NCBI GenBank assembly: GCA_965218775.1
Contig: CBDCLS010000006.1
Location: forward strand, 1,612,001-1,676,000
DNA: 64,000 nucleotides
Reading direction: 5' to 3'
From: CAUZIZ01 sp965218775
GTDB taxonomy: Bacteria; Acidobacteriota; UBA6911; RPQK01; JAJDTT01
The notes under the pieces were generated by a model. The model saw nothing but the letters and a program-made list of their open reading frames with translations. It was not told the origin of the DNA and searched no databases. Positions 52,353-61,460 of the stretch are shown in pieces; position 1 is the stretch's first letter; each line of letters begins with the position of its first letter. The position numbers were made by a program, and so were the translations under genes.

Positions 52353-55025
52353 ATGAATCAGATTTTGCTCGATCGTTCCGCCGTTCTCCTGCTATCTGTC
52401 GTGCTGATGACCTCCAACCTGGTCGTGAAAGCAGGCGGTCAAGGGGACGCAGTGTGCGATCCTGACACAAACCCCCACTGCTATGTCCGACTGCGTCTGG
52501 ACGTGCATCCAGCAGAGCTGCCTGCCGACCAGACTGTGATCTCGCTGGTACGCCTGACCAACTGGGGGTTGGGCGACCCGCCGCAGTGTATGGACTCCCA
52601 GGGTCAGACAGCTCCTGGCATTTTTAACCAGGAGGGGCGTCCTTCTATACTCCAGACCGAAATCTTCCGTTTTGCCCTGGAAGCTCCGGCGACGCAGTGT
52701 GGCCTCGGCTTTCCCTTCATTTTTACGACCTGTCCGGGAGTCTGCCCGGCGACCTTCGTGGGTGGTTCTGAGAACAATGCTCTCGCGGGAGATTCCGGCG
52801 ACGATATCTTCGATGGGGGTCCTGGAAAAGATCAACTCTCAGGTGGTTCCGGCAACGACATTCTAATCGGAGGGCTGGGCAACGACGTGTTGATCGGAGG
52901 CGCCGGCACCGACGAGCTGCGAGGGGGCTTTGGTAACGATGAGCTGGATGGAGGTCGGGGAGTCGACCTGCTCTCTGGAGGTCCAGGAAACGACCTGCTC
53001 ACCTCAACCGTCTCCGCCGAAGAAAGCGGGATCAACAAGCTTTCTGGACACGGCGGCAACGACATTCTGATGTTCTTCACCGACTTTGACAATACGTTCC
53101 GGGACGATGTTCAGTCGATTCTAGACGCCGGCCCGGGGGACGATCGCGTGGAGGGATCGTTTGCTCGAGACGTCATCCGAGGCGGACTCGGCAACGACGT
53201 TCTCATCGGCAATGGGGGAAACGACCTGATCTCGGGTGGAGGTGGAGACGACCTGATCTTCACAGACGGCTCCGAATCGGGAAATACGAGCGTGCAGCGA
53301 GTGCCACTGCGGCGAGTCTCCAGTAAGAAGCTCTACTCCTTTCGAGCGCGCCGGCGTAGAAAGACGGGGCTCCTGGTGGGGGGCCGCGGAAGCGACATTA
53401 TTCGGGGCGGCGAGCAGCAGAGCGTGATCTTGCTGCGGGGCGGAGATGCCTCGCCGCAGAAACCCGAACAGATTTTCGGCGGAGCGGGCACCGATATGAT
53501 ATGGGGCATCGGGGTTTTTATCCCTTCTGATTTCCCCCAGCTGTCACGGCTGGTCGGTCCGGCCCTTCACCCCTCCAGGGGAAGTTTCCAAGAGTCTCAT
53601 CTGTCGTCGCCCCTGGAGAACGCTCCGTTTCAATCGAACATGGAGATGATCACAGATCCACTCACCGGCGGAGTCTTTCTGATCGAAGGCATTAGCGACT
53701 TCCAGCAAATCTCCATCCTTGCTCAGATCGGAAACGGCGCGGGGCTTGTGTCGGATCTGGTGTACACGAATCCGTCAGTCAGCGAGTCGGTGGCGGTTAA
53801 CGTGTCGTTCAGCGATGATGACGGTCAGGACCTGGAGCTTCCCTTCAAAGGCCGTGGAACTGCCGCCGAATTCGAATTCGAGATCCCCGCCCTGGGCAGC
53901 AGGACTTTGGTTTCGACCGGCGAAGGGGACCTTGTGGCCGGGGCTGCCCAGACCGTCTCGACCGGCCCGGTTGGAAGTACGGTTCGCTTCGCGCTCGAGA
54001 ATCTGGGAGTGACAGGCGTTCCAGAGAGCCTCTTGTTGGACAGCTTTCTGATCCCGGTGACCCGGGATGTGTCTTCCGGCTTATCGACCGGCTTCGCCGT
54101 GTTCAACTTCGGAGGGCAGGATAGCTTGAAGGTTACCCTGAACAACCTCGATGGGACGATGAGAGCAGGGACTGAAGTTCCGATCGCGGCAGAGGGACAT
54201 CTGTCGGTTTTTGTCCACGAGATGTTTGATATCGAGGACTTCGTGGGGACGATGCGGATTGATGGTAGTCCGCTGGCGGCTACCGTGATTCAGATGGGAT
54301 CGGATGCGGGACAATTCACCACCTTGCCGGTTGTCCCGGTGCTCCCCGCCCCTGTCGCTCAGACGCTGTTCTTCTCGCAGTTTGGCAACGGTGAAGGCTT
54401 CGATTCCTCGGTTTTTCTACTGAACCCTTCAGAAAACGAAGATGCGACGGGTCAGCTCGCCTTCTTTGACGACAACGGAAACCAACTCGAGCTCAGCCTC
54501 AACGGTCAACCCGCGGCCAGCAGTGTCCCCTTCAGCATTTCTCCCGGCGGAGGGGCCATGTTCACTACGGACGGCCAGGGTGACGTCGTCGTCGGTTCAG
54601 CTCGAGCAACGCTCACGGGAGGCGTAGTGGGAGGCGTGCTTCGTTTCTTCATTCCCTCAGCCGGCCTCGCTGGAGTCGGTGCCAGCCCGCCCACCGGGAG
54701 TGTCCTCATTCCGGTTCGACGCAGCATTGCTAACGAGTTGAGCACAGGCGTCGCTGTAGCCTCCACCGGTGAGCCCGTCACACTGAATTGCGTCCTCAGG
54801 GACACTGCAGGAGCCCCTGTTCCCAATGGGGCCGGAGAGATCAGTCTTTCCGCCAACGGCCACCTGTCCCGGTTCATTCAGGAGCTTTTCCCGGAAGCCG
54901 ACACCAGCCAGTTCAACGGAGTATTGACGGTCAGCGCTCGGGATGGAGCAGAGTTCTCGGCAACCGCAATCGAGTTTGGAACCGGCCGGTTTACGACGAT
55001 ACCAGTGACTCCATTGGTGCCCTAG
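52353..55025 (+). CDS. Secreted RTX-repeat calcium-binding protein
   Basis: The 890-residue protein has a signal peptide (LLLSVVLMTSNLVVKAGG near 13-30), a beta domain with several Cys (30-135), then RTX nonapeptide repeats GGxGxDxLx from about 137 to 320 (for example GGSGNDILIGGLGNDVLIGG). These bind Ca2+ outside the cell. The C-terminal half contains two related domains of about 200 residues (about 430-640 and 650-890), each with an IGNGxGxxSDLVYTNPS-like start, a FxDDxGxxLEL strand and an STGxAVxN strand. RTX proteins usually leave by type I secretion, but the N-terminal signal peptide here implies the Sec route instead. ATG 52353 directly follows a palindrome; an in-frame ATG at 52335 lies inside it. 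The stop lies in palindromic element E2. The function, perhaps adhesion, is not known. Confidence 0.8.
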   Translation: MNQILLDRSAVLLLSVVLMTSNLVVKAGGQGDAVCDPDTNPHCYVRLRLDVHPAELPADQTVISLVRLTNWGLGDPPQCMDSQGQTAPGIFNQEGRPSILQTEIFRFALEAPATQCGLGFPFIFTTCPGVCPATFVGGSENNALAGDSGDDIFDGGPGKDQLSGGSGNDILIGGLGNDVLIGGAGTDELRGGFGNDELDGGRGVDLLSGGPGNDLLTSTVSAEESGINKLSGHGGNDILMFFTDFDNTFRDDVQSILDAGPGDDRVEGSFARDVIRGGLGNDVLIGNGGNDLISGGGGDDLIFTDGSESGNTSVQRVPLRRVSSKKLYSFRARRRRKTGLLVGGRGSDIIRGGEQQSVILLRGGDASPQKPEQIFGGAGTDMIWGIGVFIPSDFPQLSRLVGPALHPSRGSFQESHLSSPLENAPFQSNMEMITDPLTGGVFLIEGISDFQQISILAQIGNGAGLVSDLVYTNPSVSESVAVNVSFSDDDGQDLELPFKGRGTAAEFEFEIPALGSRTLVSTGEGDLVAGAAQTVSTGPVGSTVRFALENLGVTGVPESLLLDSFLIPVTRDVSSGLSTGFAVFNFGGQDSLKVTLNNLDGTMRAGTEVPIAAEGHLSVFVHEMFDIEDFVGTMRIDGSPLAATVIQMGSDAGQFTTLPVVPVLPAPVAQTLFFSQFGNGEGFDSSVFLLNPSENEDATGQLAFFDDNGNQLELSLNGQPAASSVPFSISPGGGAMFTTDGQGDVVVGSARATLTGGVVGGVLRFFIPSAGLAGVGASPPTGSVLIPVRRSIANELSTGVAVASTGEPVTLNCVLRDTAGAPVPNGAGEISLSANGHLSRFIQELFPEADTSQFNGVLTVSARDGAEFSATAIEFGTGRFTTIPVTPLVP

Positions 55026-55301
55026 GAGCCTGTCCGAGTAATGGTGCGGATTGCGTTACAGGCGCCGTTAGTCCAGATGCGAGGCATGGCGACGTAGGCG
55101 ATGCTTGGTCATCGTCGAGGAGCCAGAACAAAGCAGATGGGCTGACGCCGCCTGTAACCCATAGGGAGAATGGGGGTTGCGGACGATCTCTGCGTTCGTC
55201 GTCGTCGACGATGGCCAAGTATCGACTTCCTCCTCCTGCCTTGATCTCGCCTCGCAAGCCCCATTCTCGCAACCCGCACCATTACTCGGACAGGCTCCTA
55301 G
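55022..55301. repeat. 280-bp palindromic element, copy 2 (E2)
   Basis: Its 34-bp ends (55022-55055 and 55268-55301; CTAGGAGCCTGTCCGAGTAA) are complementary with one mismatch. An inner stem pairs GTTACAGGCGCCGTTAGTCC with GGGCTGACGCCGCCTGTAAC. The right interior (GACGATCTCTGCGTT, GATGGCCAAG, CTTCCTCCTCCTGCCTTG, ATCTCGCCTC) matches E1 at 3108-3385. Its first bases supply the TAG stop of the RTX gene. Confidence 0.85.
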
Positions 55302-55390
55302 CTGGCAATAAACCCACCAGCAGGATCAGCGACCGTAAACAACCGAAGGCACGACAGACTGACATCGCTCGTCTGTATCTTGGAATCCGG

Positions 55391-58030
55391 TTACTCAGCT
55401 GCTGCATTAACCTCTGCCAGCGGCTCCTGGCTGAACACCAGTTTCTGTTTTGCAGCCTCGTAGTCTACCCGCAGATGGGTCCCGTCCCTGAGCTCGCCCG
55501 AGACAATGAGCCGAGCCAGTGGATTCTCGACCTCCCTCTGAATGGCACGCTTCAGCGGACGGGCTCCGTAGTTGGGGTCGTAGCCCACGCGCACCAGGTG
55601 GGCGCGAGCCCCTTCGGTCAGCTCTACATCCATCTGTCGCTCGGCGAGGCGCCGACGCAGCTGAACCATCTGGATGTCAACAATTTCCTTCAGGTGTTCT
55701 TCGGCAAGGGCATGAAAGACGATGCTCTCATCGATCCGGTTCAAGAACTCGGGACGGAACTGGTGGCGGAGCTCGTCCAGAACCGCTTCCTTCATCCCTG
55801 CATATCCATCTCCGCTGAGTGATCCAGTGTATTCAAGGATTCGACTGCTTCCCACATTCGAAGTCATGATGATGATGGTGTTCTTGAAGTCGACGGTCCG
55901 GCCCTTTCCGTCCGTGAGTCGGCCGTCGTCCAGGACCTGGAGCATGGCGTTGAACACGTCGTAATGGGCCTTTTCGATCTCGTCGAACAGGATCACCGAA
56001 AAAGGTCGTCGCCGGACTACCTCAGTGAGCTGCCCTCCCTCTTCGTATCCAACATAGCCAGGCGGGGCACCGATGAGTCGGGCCACCGTGTGCTTTTCTT
56101 GATACTCAGACATATCGATTCGAATCAGAGCTTGCTCATCATCGAAGAGGAATTCGGCGAGTGCCCGGGCCAGCTCGGTCTTTCCCACTCCGGTAGGTCC
56201 GGGAAAGATGAAACTGCCGATAGGCCGGTTGGGGTCCTTGAGCCCGGAGCGGGCCCGAATTACAGCCTCCACGACCACGTGTACCGCCTCGTCCTGCCCC
56301 ACCACACGTCGCCGCAGATCCTTTTCCAGGCTCATCAGTTTCTGCATTTCCCCTTCCAACAACCTTGAGATCGGGATCCCGGTCCAACGACTCACGACTT
56401 CGGCGATGTCGTCCTCACCCACCTCCTCCTTCAGCAGCGGAGTGACACCCTGTCGCTGGCCCAGAGTCTCCTGTTCGGCCTGGAGCTGCTGGTCGAGTGT
56501 CGCCAGTTTTCCATACCTGAGCTCCGCGGCCTGGTTCAGATCGTACTCGCGTTCGGCCTTCTCGACTGCGACCTTGGTCTGCTCGATCTGCTCCCGCACC
56601 GACCGCAGTCGTTGCACCGCCTCCTGCTCCGACTGCCATTGAGCCAGCAGGGTCTTGGCCTCGGCCTTGTCCTCAGCCAGGGTTTTCTCAAGTTTGGAGA
56701 GACGTTCCTTCGACGACTCATCGGACTCTTTTCTGAGTGCTTCCCGTTCGATTTCCAACTGCATGACCCGGCGCTGAACCTCGTCCAGCTCGGAGGGCAT
56801 GGAATCCATCTCGGTTCGGAGTTTGGCCCCTGCCTCGTCCACCAGATCAATTGCTTTGTCGGGCAGGAAGCGATCCGAGATATAGCGGTTGGAAAGAACC
56901 GCTGCAGCTACCAGCGCCGAGTCCCTGATCTGCACCCCATGGTGGATTTCATAGCGCTCTTTCAAACCACGAAGAATCGAGACCGTATCCTCGACCGAGG
57001 GTTGATCGACCAGGACCGGCTGGAACCGGCGTTCGAGGGCTGTATCTGTTTCGATGTATTTGCGGTACTCGTCGAGGGTGGTGGCTCCGATGCAGTGCAG
57101 CTCCCCTCGAGCCAACATGGGCTTGAGCAGGTTCCCGGCATCCATTGCTCCCTCTGCTCGGCCCGCTCCCACGACGGTGTGAAGCTCGTCGATGAAGAGG
57201 ATGACTTCTCCCTGCTGATCCTGCACTTCCTTGAGGACTGCCTTGAGTCGTTCCTCGAACTCTCCCCGGTACTTGGCACCGGCGATCAAAGCGCCCATGT
57301 CGAGCGAGATGACCCGTTTGTGTTTCAAGCCTTCCGGTACGTCACCGCGCACGATGCGCTGCGATAGACCTTCGGCGATCGCCGTCTTCCCCACACCCGG
57401 CTCTCCAATCAGAACGGGATTGTTCTTGGTGCGGCGAGAAAGAACCTGCATCAAGCGCCGGATCTCGTCATCCCGGCCGATCACCGGATCGAGCTTTCCC
57501 TGGGACGCTTCAGCGGTCAGATCTCTTCCGTACTGTTCCAGTGCTGCGTAGGTTGCCTCCGGATTGGGCGACGTTACCAGTTGACTTCCTCTCACCTCCT
57601 GAAGGGTCTGCATCAGGCTCTCGCGTGACAGACCCGAATCCCGAAGCAGTCGTCCCGCCACGCCTTTGTCGTCCGCCATGACCAGTAACAGGTGCTCGAC
57701 CGAAAGGTACTGGTCCTTCAGTTTCCCCGCCTCTTCCTCCGCCTTCGACATCAGCAGGTTCAGGCGGGGTGTGATGTAGACCTGGTCGAGAGAGGCTGAG
57801 GGACCCGAGACCTTGGGCAAGCGGTCCAGCTCTTCTTCCAGCCGCTGTTTCAGCCCTGCTACGTGCACTCCGGCTTTGTTCAGGATCGAGCCGGCGAGTC
57901 CCCGTTCCTGTTCCAAGAGGACTGCCAGCACATGCTCTATGTCTACTTGCTGATGGCCCTGACGCAATGCCTTTGTCTGGGCCGAGTTCAAGGCACTACG
58001 AACCATCTCTGTAAGCTGACTCACATCCAT
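55391..58030 (-). CDS. clpB: ATP-dependent disaggregase ClpB
   Basis: The 879-residue AAA+ chaperone has the Clp N-domain repeats (1-145), the first ATPase with GEPGVGKTAIAEGL near 199-212 and Walker B ILFIDELHT near 271-279, a coiled-coil middle domain of about 120 residues (about 400-520), and the second ATPase with PGPTGVGKTELARALAEFL near 599-617 and ILFDEIEKAH near 668-677. The long middle domain identifies ClpB rather than ClpA or ClpC. It pulls polypeptides out of aggregates with the DnaK system. The tail ends AEVNAAAE and lacks the DEV-type ending often seen. It is divergent from grpE, a functional partner, with about 270 bp between. Confidence 0.97.
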   Translation of the reverse strand: MDVSQLTEMVRSALNSAQTKALRQGHQQVDIEHVLAVLLEQERGLAGSILNKAGVHVAGLKQRLEEELDRLPKVSGPSASLDQVYITPRLNLLMSKAEEEAGKLKDQYLSVEHLLLVMADDKGVAGRLLRDSGLSRESLMQTLQEVRGSQLVTSPNPEATYAALEQYGRDLTAEASQGKLDPVIGRDDEIRRLMQVLSRRTKNNPVLIGEPGVGKTAIAEGLSQRIVRGDVPEGLKHKRVISLDMGALIAGAKYRGEFEERLKAVLKEVQDQQGEVILFIDELHTVVGAGRAEGAMDAGNLLKPMLARGELHCIGATTLDEYRKYIETDTALERRFQPVLVDQPSVEDTVSILRGLKERYEIHHGVQIRDSALVAAAVLSNRYISDRFLPDKAIDLVDEAGAKLRTEMDSMPSELDEVQRRVMQLEIEREALRKESDESSKERLSKLEKTLAEDKAEAKTLLAQWQSEQEAVQRLRSVREQIEQTKVAVEKAEREYDLNQAAELRYGKLATLDQQLQAEQETLGQRQGVTPLLKEEVGEDDIAEVVSRWTGIPISRLLEGEMQKLMSLEKDLRRRVVGQDEAVHVVVEAVIRARSGLKDPNRPIGSFIFPGPTGVGKTELARALAEFLFDDEQALIRIDMSEYQEKHTVARLIGAPPGYVGYEEGGQLTEVVRRRPFSVILFDEIEKAHYDVFNAMLQVLDDGRLTDGKGRTVDFKNTIIIMTSNVGSSRILEYTGSLSGDGYAGMKEAVLDELRHQFRPEFLNRIDESIVFHALAEEHLKEIVDIQMVQLRRRLAERQMDVELTEGARAHLVRVGYDPNYGARPLKRAIQREVENPLARLIVSGELRDGTHLRVDYEAAKQKLVFSQEPLAEVNAAAE

Positions 58031-58298
58031 CCCGCCTATAGCCTCCTTGACTTTCTACTCTACTCTTGTCTCGCAGCAATTTGAGGTTCTTTGGTAGGGC
58101 GCCTCGCATATCTACTGCCGGAGACAGTTCTTCTTATAGGATTCAGTCCAGGCGATTACAAGGAGGGCCTATGGGGTAGTGCTTGGAACGGAGCGGTTGG
58201 CGTTTTCCTCCGTTTGCTCCGGGCGCTTTGGAGGGTACTCTTCGTGCTAGAATGATGCTGACACCGAGGCCGCGCCCTCCAGAGCGAACGAGAGTGAA
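58031..58298. promoter_or_regulatory. Divergent clpB/grpE intergenic region
   Basis: It should hold promoters for both heat-shock genes. A TAGAAT at about 58249 before grpE has only a weak -35 partner. No CIRCE operator (TTAGCACTC-N9-GAGTGCTAA) is present. No gene is seen. Confidence 0.35.
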
Positions 58299-58892
58299 AT
58301 GGAAGAAAACAAAGACGGAGACTCCTTCCAGGTAACCGATCGCCGGAGCTGGTTGGAAGACGGAGATCTAATCGAGCGGACTCCCGTGCCGGAGAAGCGG
58401 TACCCTTCCTTCGTCGAGGAGCTCAAGGCACGTACCGAGCTCGCCGAGCAAAAGCTCAAAGAGCGAATCAAGGACGTGGAGGCTGAGAACGAGGCGTTTC
58501 GAGCTCGGCTGGGCAAGGACATGGAACGGCGGTTGGAGCAGCAAAAGATGGACTTGCTCCGAGGCTTTCTGGAAGTCATCGACAACTTTGAGCGGGCCCT
58601 GCAGGCTTTCGAGCAGACGTCCAGTCTGGAAGAGCTCAAGAAAGGAATTCAGCTCAACCTGGAGCTTTTTCTCCACAAGCTCAAGGCCGTGGGAGTCGAG
58701 CCCCTCGATGTTCTCGAACGGCCCTTTGATCCCCACCAATCGGAAGCGGTCGGAGTCATCCCTGTCGAAGACCCCGATCTGGACGACCACGTGGTAGAGG
58801 TAGTCCAGCAAGGCTATCGCTTTGGGGATCAATTGCTTCGGCCCGCACACACTCGGGTCGGAAAGTATCATGCCTCAGGCGACAATCCGTGA
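58299..58892 (+). CDS. grpE: Nucleotide exchange factor GrpE
   Basis: The 197-residue protein has a charged N-terminal part and long helix (about 40-90) followed by the GrpE core: LLRGFLEVIDNFERALQA near 86-103, LELFLHKLKAVGVEPLD near 121-137, FDPHQSEAVGVIP near 144-156 and a QGYRFGDQLLRPAHTRVGK block near 171-189. GrpE releases ADP from DnaK. DnaK and DnaJ genes are not in the window; a 22-bp overlap with a short open frame follows. Confidence 0.93.
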   Translation: MEENKDGDSFQVTDRRSWLEDGDLIERTPVPEKRYPSFVEELKARTELAEQKLKERIKDVEAENEAFRARLGKDMERRLEQQKMDLLRGFLEVIDNFERALQAFEQTSSLEELKKGIQLNLELFLHKLKAVGVEPLDVLERPFDPHQSEAVGVIPVEDPDLDDHVVEVVQQGYRFGDQLLRPAHTRVGKYHASGDNP

Positions 58893-59058
58893 TTTTCTAG
58901 AACTGCTCTCTCGGCGGATCGGGCTTCAGCAGGAACTCGAAGGGCGAGACGCCAGGTCAACTCCAAAGCCAAAGGTGGGCACACCAGCCTCCAGGCTGGC
59001 GTTTCTAGCCGGCCTGGAGACTGACAATACCGTCATCACCTTCCGAGAGACCTATTGA
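58870..59058 (+). CDS. Short open frame after grpE, unknown
   Basis: A 62-codon frame from ATG 58870 overlaps the grpE end by 22 bp. It begins MPQATIRDFLELLSRRIGLQ; the second half is read through an inverted repeat (58983-59028). Nothing is recognised. It may be the start of a gene cut off by the repeat, or chance. Confidence 0.25.
   Translation: MPQATIRDFLELLSRRIGLQQELEGRDARSTPKPKVGTPASRLAFLAGLETDNTVITFRETY
58983..59028. repeat. Small inverted repeat after grpE
   Basis: CCAGCCTCCAGGCTGG and TCCAGGCTGGCGTTTCTAGC CGGCCTGGA form nested hairpins. It resembles the arms of repeat P3 (GCCTCCAGGC) but lacks the rest. Confidence 0.6.
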
Positions 59059-59839
59059 GCGTTAGTCCATCACCTACAGTGCCATCAGAAATAGGCTTTT
59101 CGAAGCCTAGCTTTCGAGTGGGCACACAGAGGACCCGAGGAGTTCCAACCAGCAACCTCTGGGGCCCGAACTGGTTGCGGATACGGGTCTGACCGATAAA
59201 AGCATCACCCGCGGTCATGGAATAACAGGTCAGGTGTGCCCGGGGATTGTTGATTGGGTTGATGATGTCCGTGTGCTGTTTCTGGGCTGGGTTGCAGAAC
59301 GCCACCGGCTTCCGCACCCGATGACGTGTCACCGGCAGAATGAATTGATCACTCAGGCCTACGCTCGGCCTTCTGACTCTACGCCCGGTGGCCCGATAAC
59401 ACTTGAAGTGATCGATATCCTGGAGCAAATCATGAACCGCCTTCTGGGTCGGCACGGCCAGAAAGAGGGACTCATGGGTTCGCAACGTCTGTTGGCCGAA
59501 CTGGTTATGAATCTTGACAATCCTTGTGGGTTCCCGCCTTTCGGTCAGCGTCCAGTAAAAGGTCAAGTGCTGCCTGATGTCTCGGACACCGAACTCCTGT
59601 CGGTTGTGAAGCTTTCTGGTCGGATTGCAGAACCACCTCGCGTCCCGCACCAGCACCTTCTCCTCCAGGTCGGTGCTGAACTGATCGGATAATCCGACCT
59701 CCACCTCGATATCAGGAGCGGACCGGATAACCGGATAGCACTGGAAATGTTCCAGTCGGAGCGGCGCTTCTACGACTCCTGCTCCCAGAGTTGCTGTGAA
59801 TAGGAAAACAGACACGGTCCAAGAGAGATACTTCGCCAT
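59036..59839 (-). CDS. Secreted protein with two DUF7450-like domains
   Basis: The 267-residue protein has a signal peptide (LSWTVSVFLFTATLGAGVVEA near 5-25) and two tandem domains of about 110 residues. Each starts HFQCYPV or HFKCYRA, contains a LSDQF block, WFCNPTRK or AFCNPAQK, an HLTFY or HLTCY block, then a HNQFG or RNQFG block and a LAVPT or LCVPT block. This is the pattern of the DUF7450 repeat common in secreted proteins of environmental bacteria. Paired Cys residues probably form disulphides. The function is unknown. Its 3' end overlaps the short frame after grpE on the other strand. Confidence 0.78.
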   Translation of the reverse strand: MAKYLSWTVSVFLFTATLGAGVVEAPLRLEHFQCYPVIRSAPDIEVEVGLSDQFSTDLEEKVLVRDARWFCNPTRKLHNRQEFGVRDIRQHLTFYWTLTERREPTRIVKIHNQFGQQTLRTHESLFLAVPTQKAVHDLLQDIDHFKCYRATGRRVRRPSVGLSDQFILPVTRHRVRKPVAFCNPAQKQHTDIINPINNPRAHLTCYSMTAGDAFIGQTRIRNQFGPQRLLVGTPRVLCVPTRKLGFEKPISDGTVGDGLTLNRSLGR

Positions 59840-59991
59840 TGCATGGACTCCTTCTCCTCCCCAGGAAAAACCGCGAAGATCAGACGCCAGAAGAATCGGC
59901 GTTCTGCAGTGGCGGCAGGTTATCCGAACACAGCGCCGTTGTCAAATCCACTCGGGGAGGGTCAGTGGTGCAGTAAGCTGAAACTTGAATA

Positions 59992-60062
59992 GTGAGCAGT
60001 GATGTAGTGGTCAGTGAGCAGTGATGCAGTGAGCAGTGATGCAGTGAGCAGTGAGCAGTAGG
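59992..60062 (+). repeat. Heptanucleotide array near 60 kb
   Basis: Plus-sense units GAGCAGT interleaved with GATGCAGT and GATGTAGT-type variants. It precedes an R repeat copy. Confidence 0.9.
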
Positions 60063-60084
60063 GAGATACAGTGCCGCGAACGGG

Positions 60085-60190
60085 TGCATTCCCAGTATGA
60101 CGAAGCCAGGTCCGGCAGTGCCGCGAACGCCTTGACTCGTTAGCAATATGAGGCCCAGTTCCGAGGAGAGAGCCGGGCAACTCGTCCGGC
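60085..60190 (-). repeat. Dispersed repeat R, copy 4
   Basis: GCGAACGCCTTGACTCGTTA, GCAATATGAGGCCCAGTTCC and GGAGAGAGCCGGGCAACTCG match the other three R copies. A partial second unit lies just before it (GTGCCGCGAACGGGTGC). Confidence 0.8.
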
Positions 60191-60227
60191 GCTTCCCGCG
60201 CTCGCACAATTCCCTTGTCCCCCTGTA

Positions 60228-60500
60228 CGCATCCCCTTCAGGGATGAAATCCAAAGGCGGTTGGCTCCCCCAGGGTTGGGAAACCCGTACGTGTTTAGCG
60301 TCTCCCTTGCCCTTGCCCTTGCCCTTGCCTTCAAACTTGCCTTCGCCTGTGCCTTTGCCTTCCCTCTTGCCGTTTGCTTCGATCCCTGCGCCTGCGGCAA
60401 GGGGAAAAGTACAAGGAAACAGGGAAAGGCACAGGCAAGTTTAAAGGCAAGGCCAACGGCCAGGGTGAGACTCGGTGAAGCGTTGGGATTGACCTCTAGT
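60228..60500. repeat. Composite repeat with CTTGCC hexamers upstream of the ruvC 3' end
   Basis: Fragments of the 22963/49130-type palindrome (CCCCTTCAGGGATGAAATCC, CCCAGGGTTGGGAAACCC, GTTGGGATTGACCTCT) bracket a tract of CCTTGC/CTTGCC hexamers (60298-60380), whose complement follows at about 60402-60462 (AAAGGCACAGGCAAGTTTAA). No gene is seen between 59840 and 60579. Confidence 0.75.
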
Positions 60501-60579
60501 TTTGATTCCCTCTTGAAAGTCCTAAACAGGTGCTTCGAAGTTTCTTTCTCGAATGGGGCCAGCGCTACTGGGGGCGGGA

Positions 60580-61098
60580 CTACGGTGAAGATCCCGAGCG
60601 GCGTCGGTTCCGCTCGACTGGCGATTCATTGAAAATGTGGCAGAGGGCCACTGCGAGCGCGTCCGAGGCGTCGTAGGGTTGGGGCGTTTCCTTCAAGTTC
60701 AGCAGGATGCGAACCATCGTCTGGGTCTGTTCCTTGTCCGCCCTTCCGTATCCGGATACGGATTTCTTGATTTCCAATGGAGAGTATTCAACCAGCGGAA
60801 TTCCCAGCTGGGCGGCTGCCAGAAGGATGACCCCACGGGCATGCCCCAGTTGGAGGGCACTGCGGGCATTCACAGCATGGAAGACCTGTTCGACGGCGAC
60901 AACGGAGGGTGAGTACTCTTCGAACAGCTTGCTCAGCTCGTCGTGAATTTTTCTGAGACGCTCTGCGAAAGGTACTCCCCTGCTTAGGTTGGAACCCTTG
61001 ATAGCACCGTACTTGATGCACTGAAGACGGCTTCCCTGGCTCGAAACCACCCCATAGCCAGTGATCCGGCTACCAGGGTCAACGCCCATGATGACCAC
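60580..61098 (-). CDS. ruvC: Holliday junction endonuclease RuvC
   Basis: The 172-residue resolvase has the RNase H-like motifs GVDPGSRITGYGVV near 5-18 with D7, VAVEQVFHAVNARSALQLG near 67-85 with E70, and PYDASDALAVALCH near 141-154 with D143 and D146. It cuts Holliday junctions with RuvAB. It lies downstream of yebC, the common yebC-ruvC order, but ruvA and ruvB do not follow here; repeats come instead. ATG at residue 4 may be the actual start. Confidence 0.95.
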   Translation of the reverse strand: MVIMGVDPGSRITGYGVVSSQGSRLQCIKYGAIKGSNLSRGVPFAERLRKIHDELSKLFEEYSPSVVAVEQVFHAVNARSALQLGHARGVILLAAAQLGIPLVEYSPLEIKKSVSGYGRADKEQTQTMVRILLNLKETPQPYDASDALAVALCHIFNESPVERNRRRSGSSP

Positions 61099-61185
61099 AG
61101 GGAAAGGATACTCGGCCTAGCTGACGGAACCGCAATCGCCAGAGCGGAGCGAGATGCAGCGGCAGCGGAGGCAGAGATACAAGGT

Positions 61186-61434
61186 ATCTTCCTCCTCTTA
61201 ATGGACGTCGATGCCGTGAGTGATCGAGACAAGTTCAACACCCACGTCCGAGGGCTTATCGATGCGATCAGATCGGTACCTGTCGCACGGGGGTTTGATG
61301 AGATTCGTATCCCGGGTGAACGGCAATGCTCGACCAAACGAGAGAAACTGGAAAAGGGTATTGAGCTCGGGGAGATGACTTGGTCGGAACTCGCCCAAAT
61401 CGCCGATAAACTAGGGGTTGGGATGCCACTTTAA
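61186..61434 (+). pseudogene. Ldh_2-type malate/lactate dehydrogenase, 3' remnant
   Basis: The frame GIFLLLMDVDAVSDRDKFNT, then HVRGLIDAIRSVPVARGFDE and IRIPGERQ, ending LEKGIELGEMTWSELAQIAD, is the C-terminal 80 residues of the Ldh_2 (malate/L-lactate/ureidoglycolate dehydrogenase) family, whose members have about 340 residues. The rest is absent. It sits on the plus strand between the minus-strand genes ruvC and yebC, an odd place for a complete gene, so it was probably carried in or left by a rearrangement. Confidence 0.75.
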
Positions 61435-61460
61435 GGTAACCAGCTTGAGCGAGGCACCTG

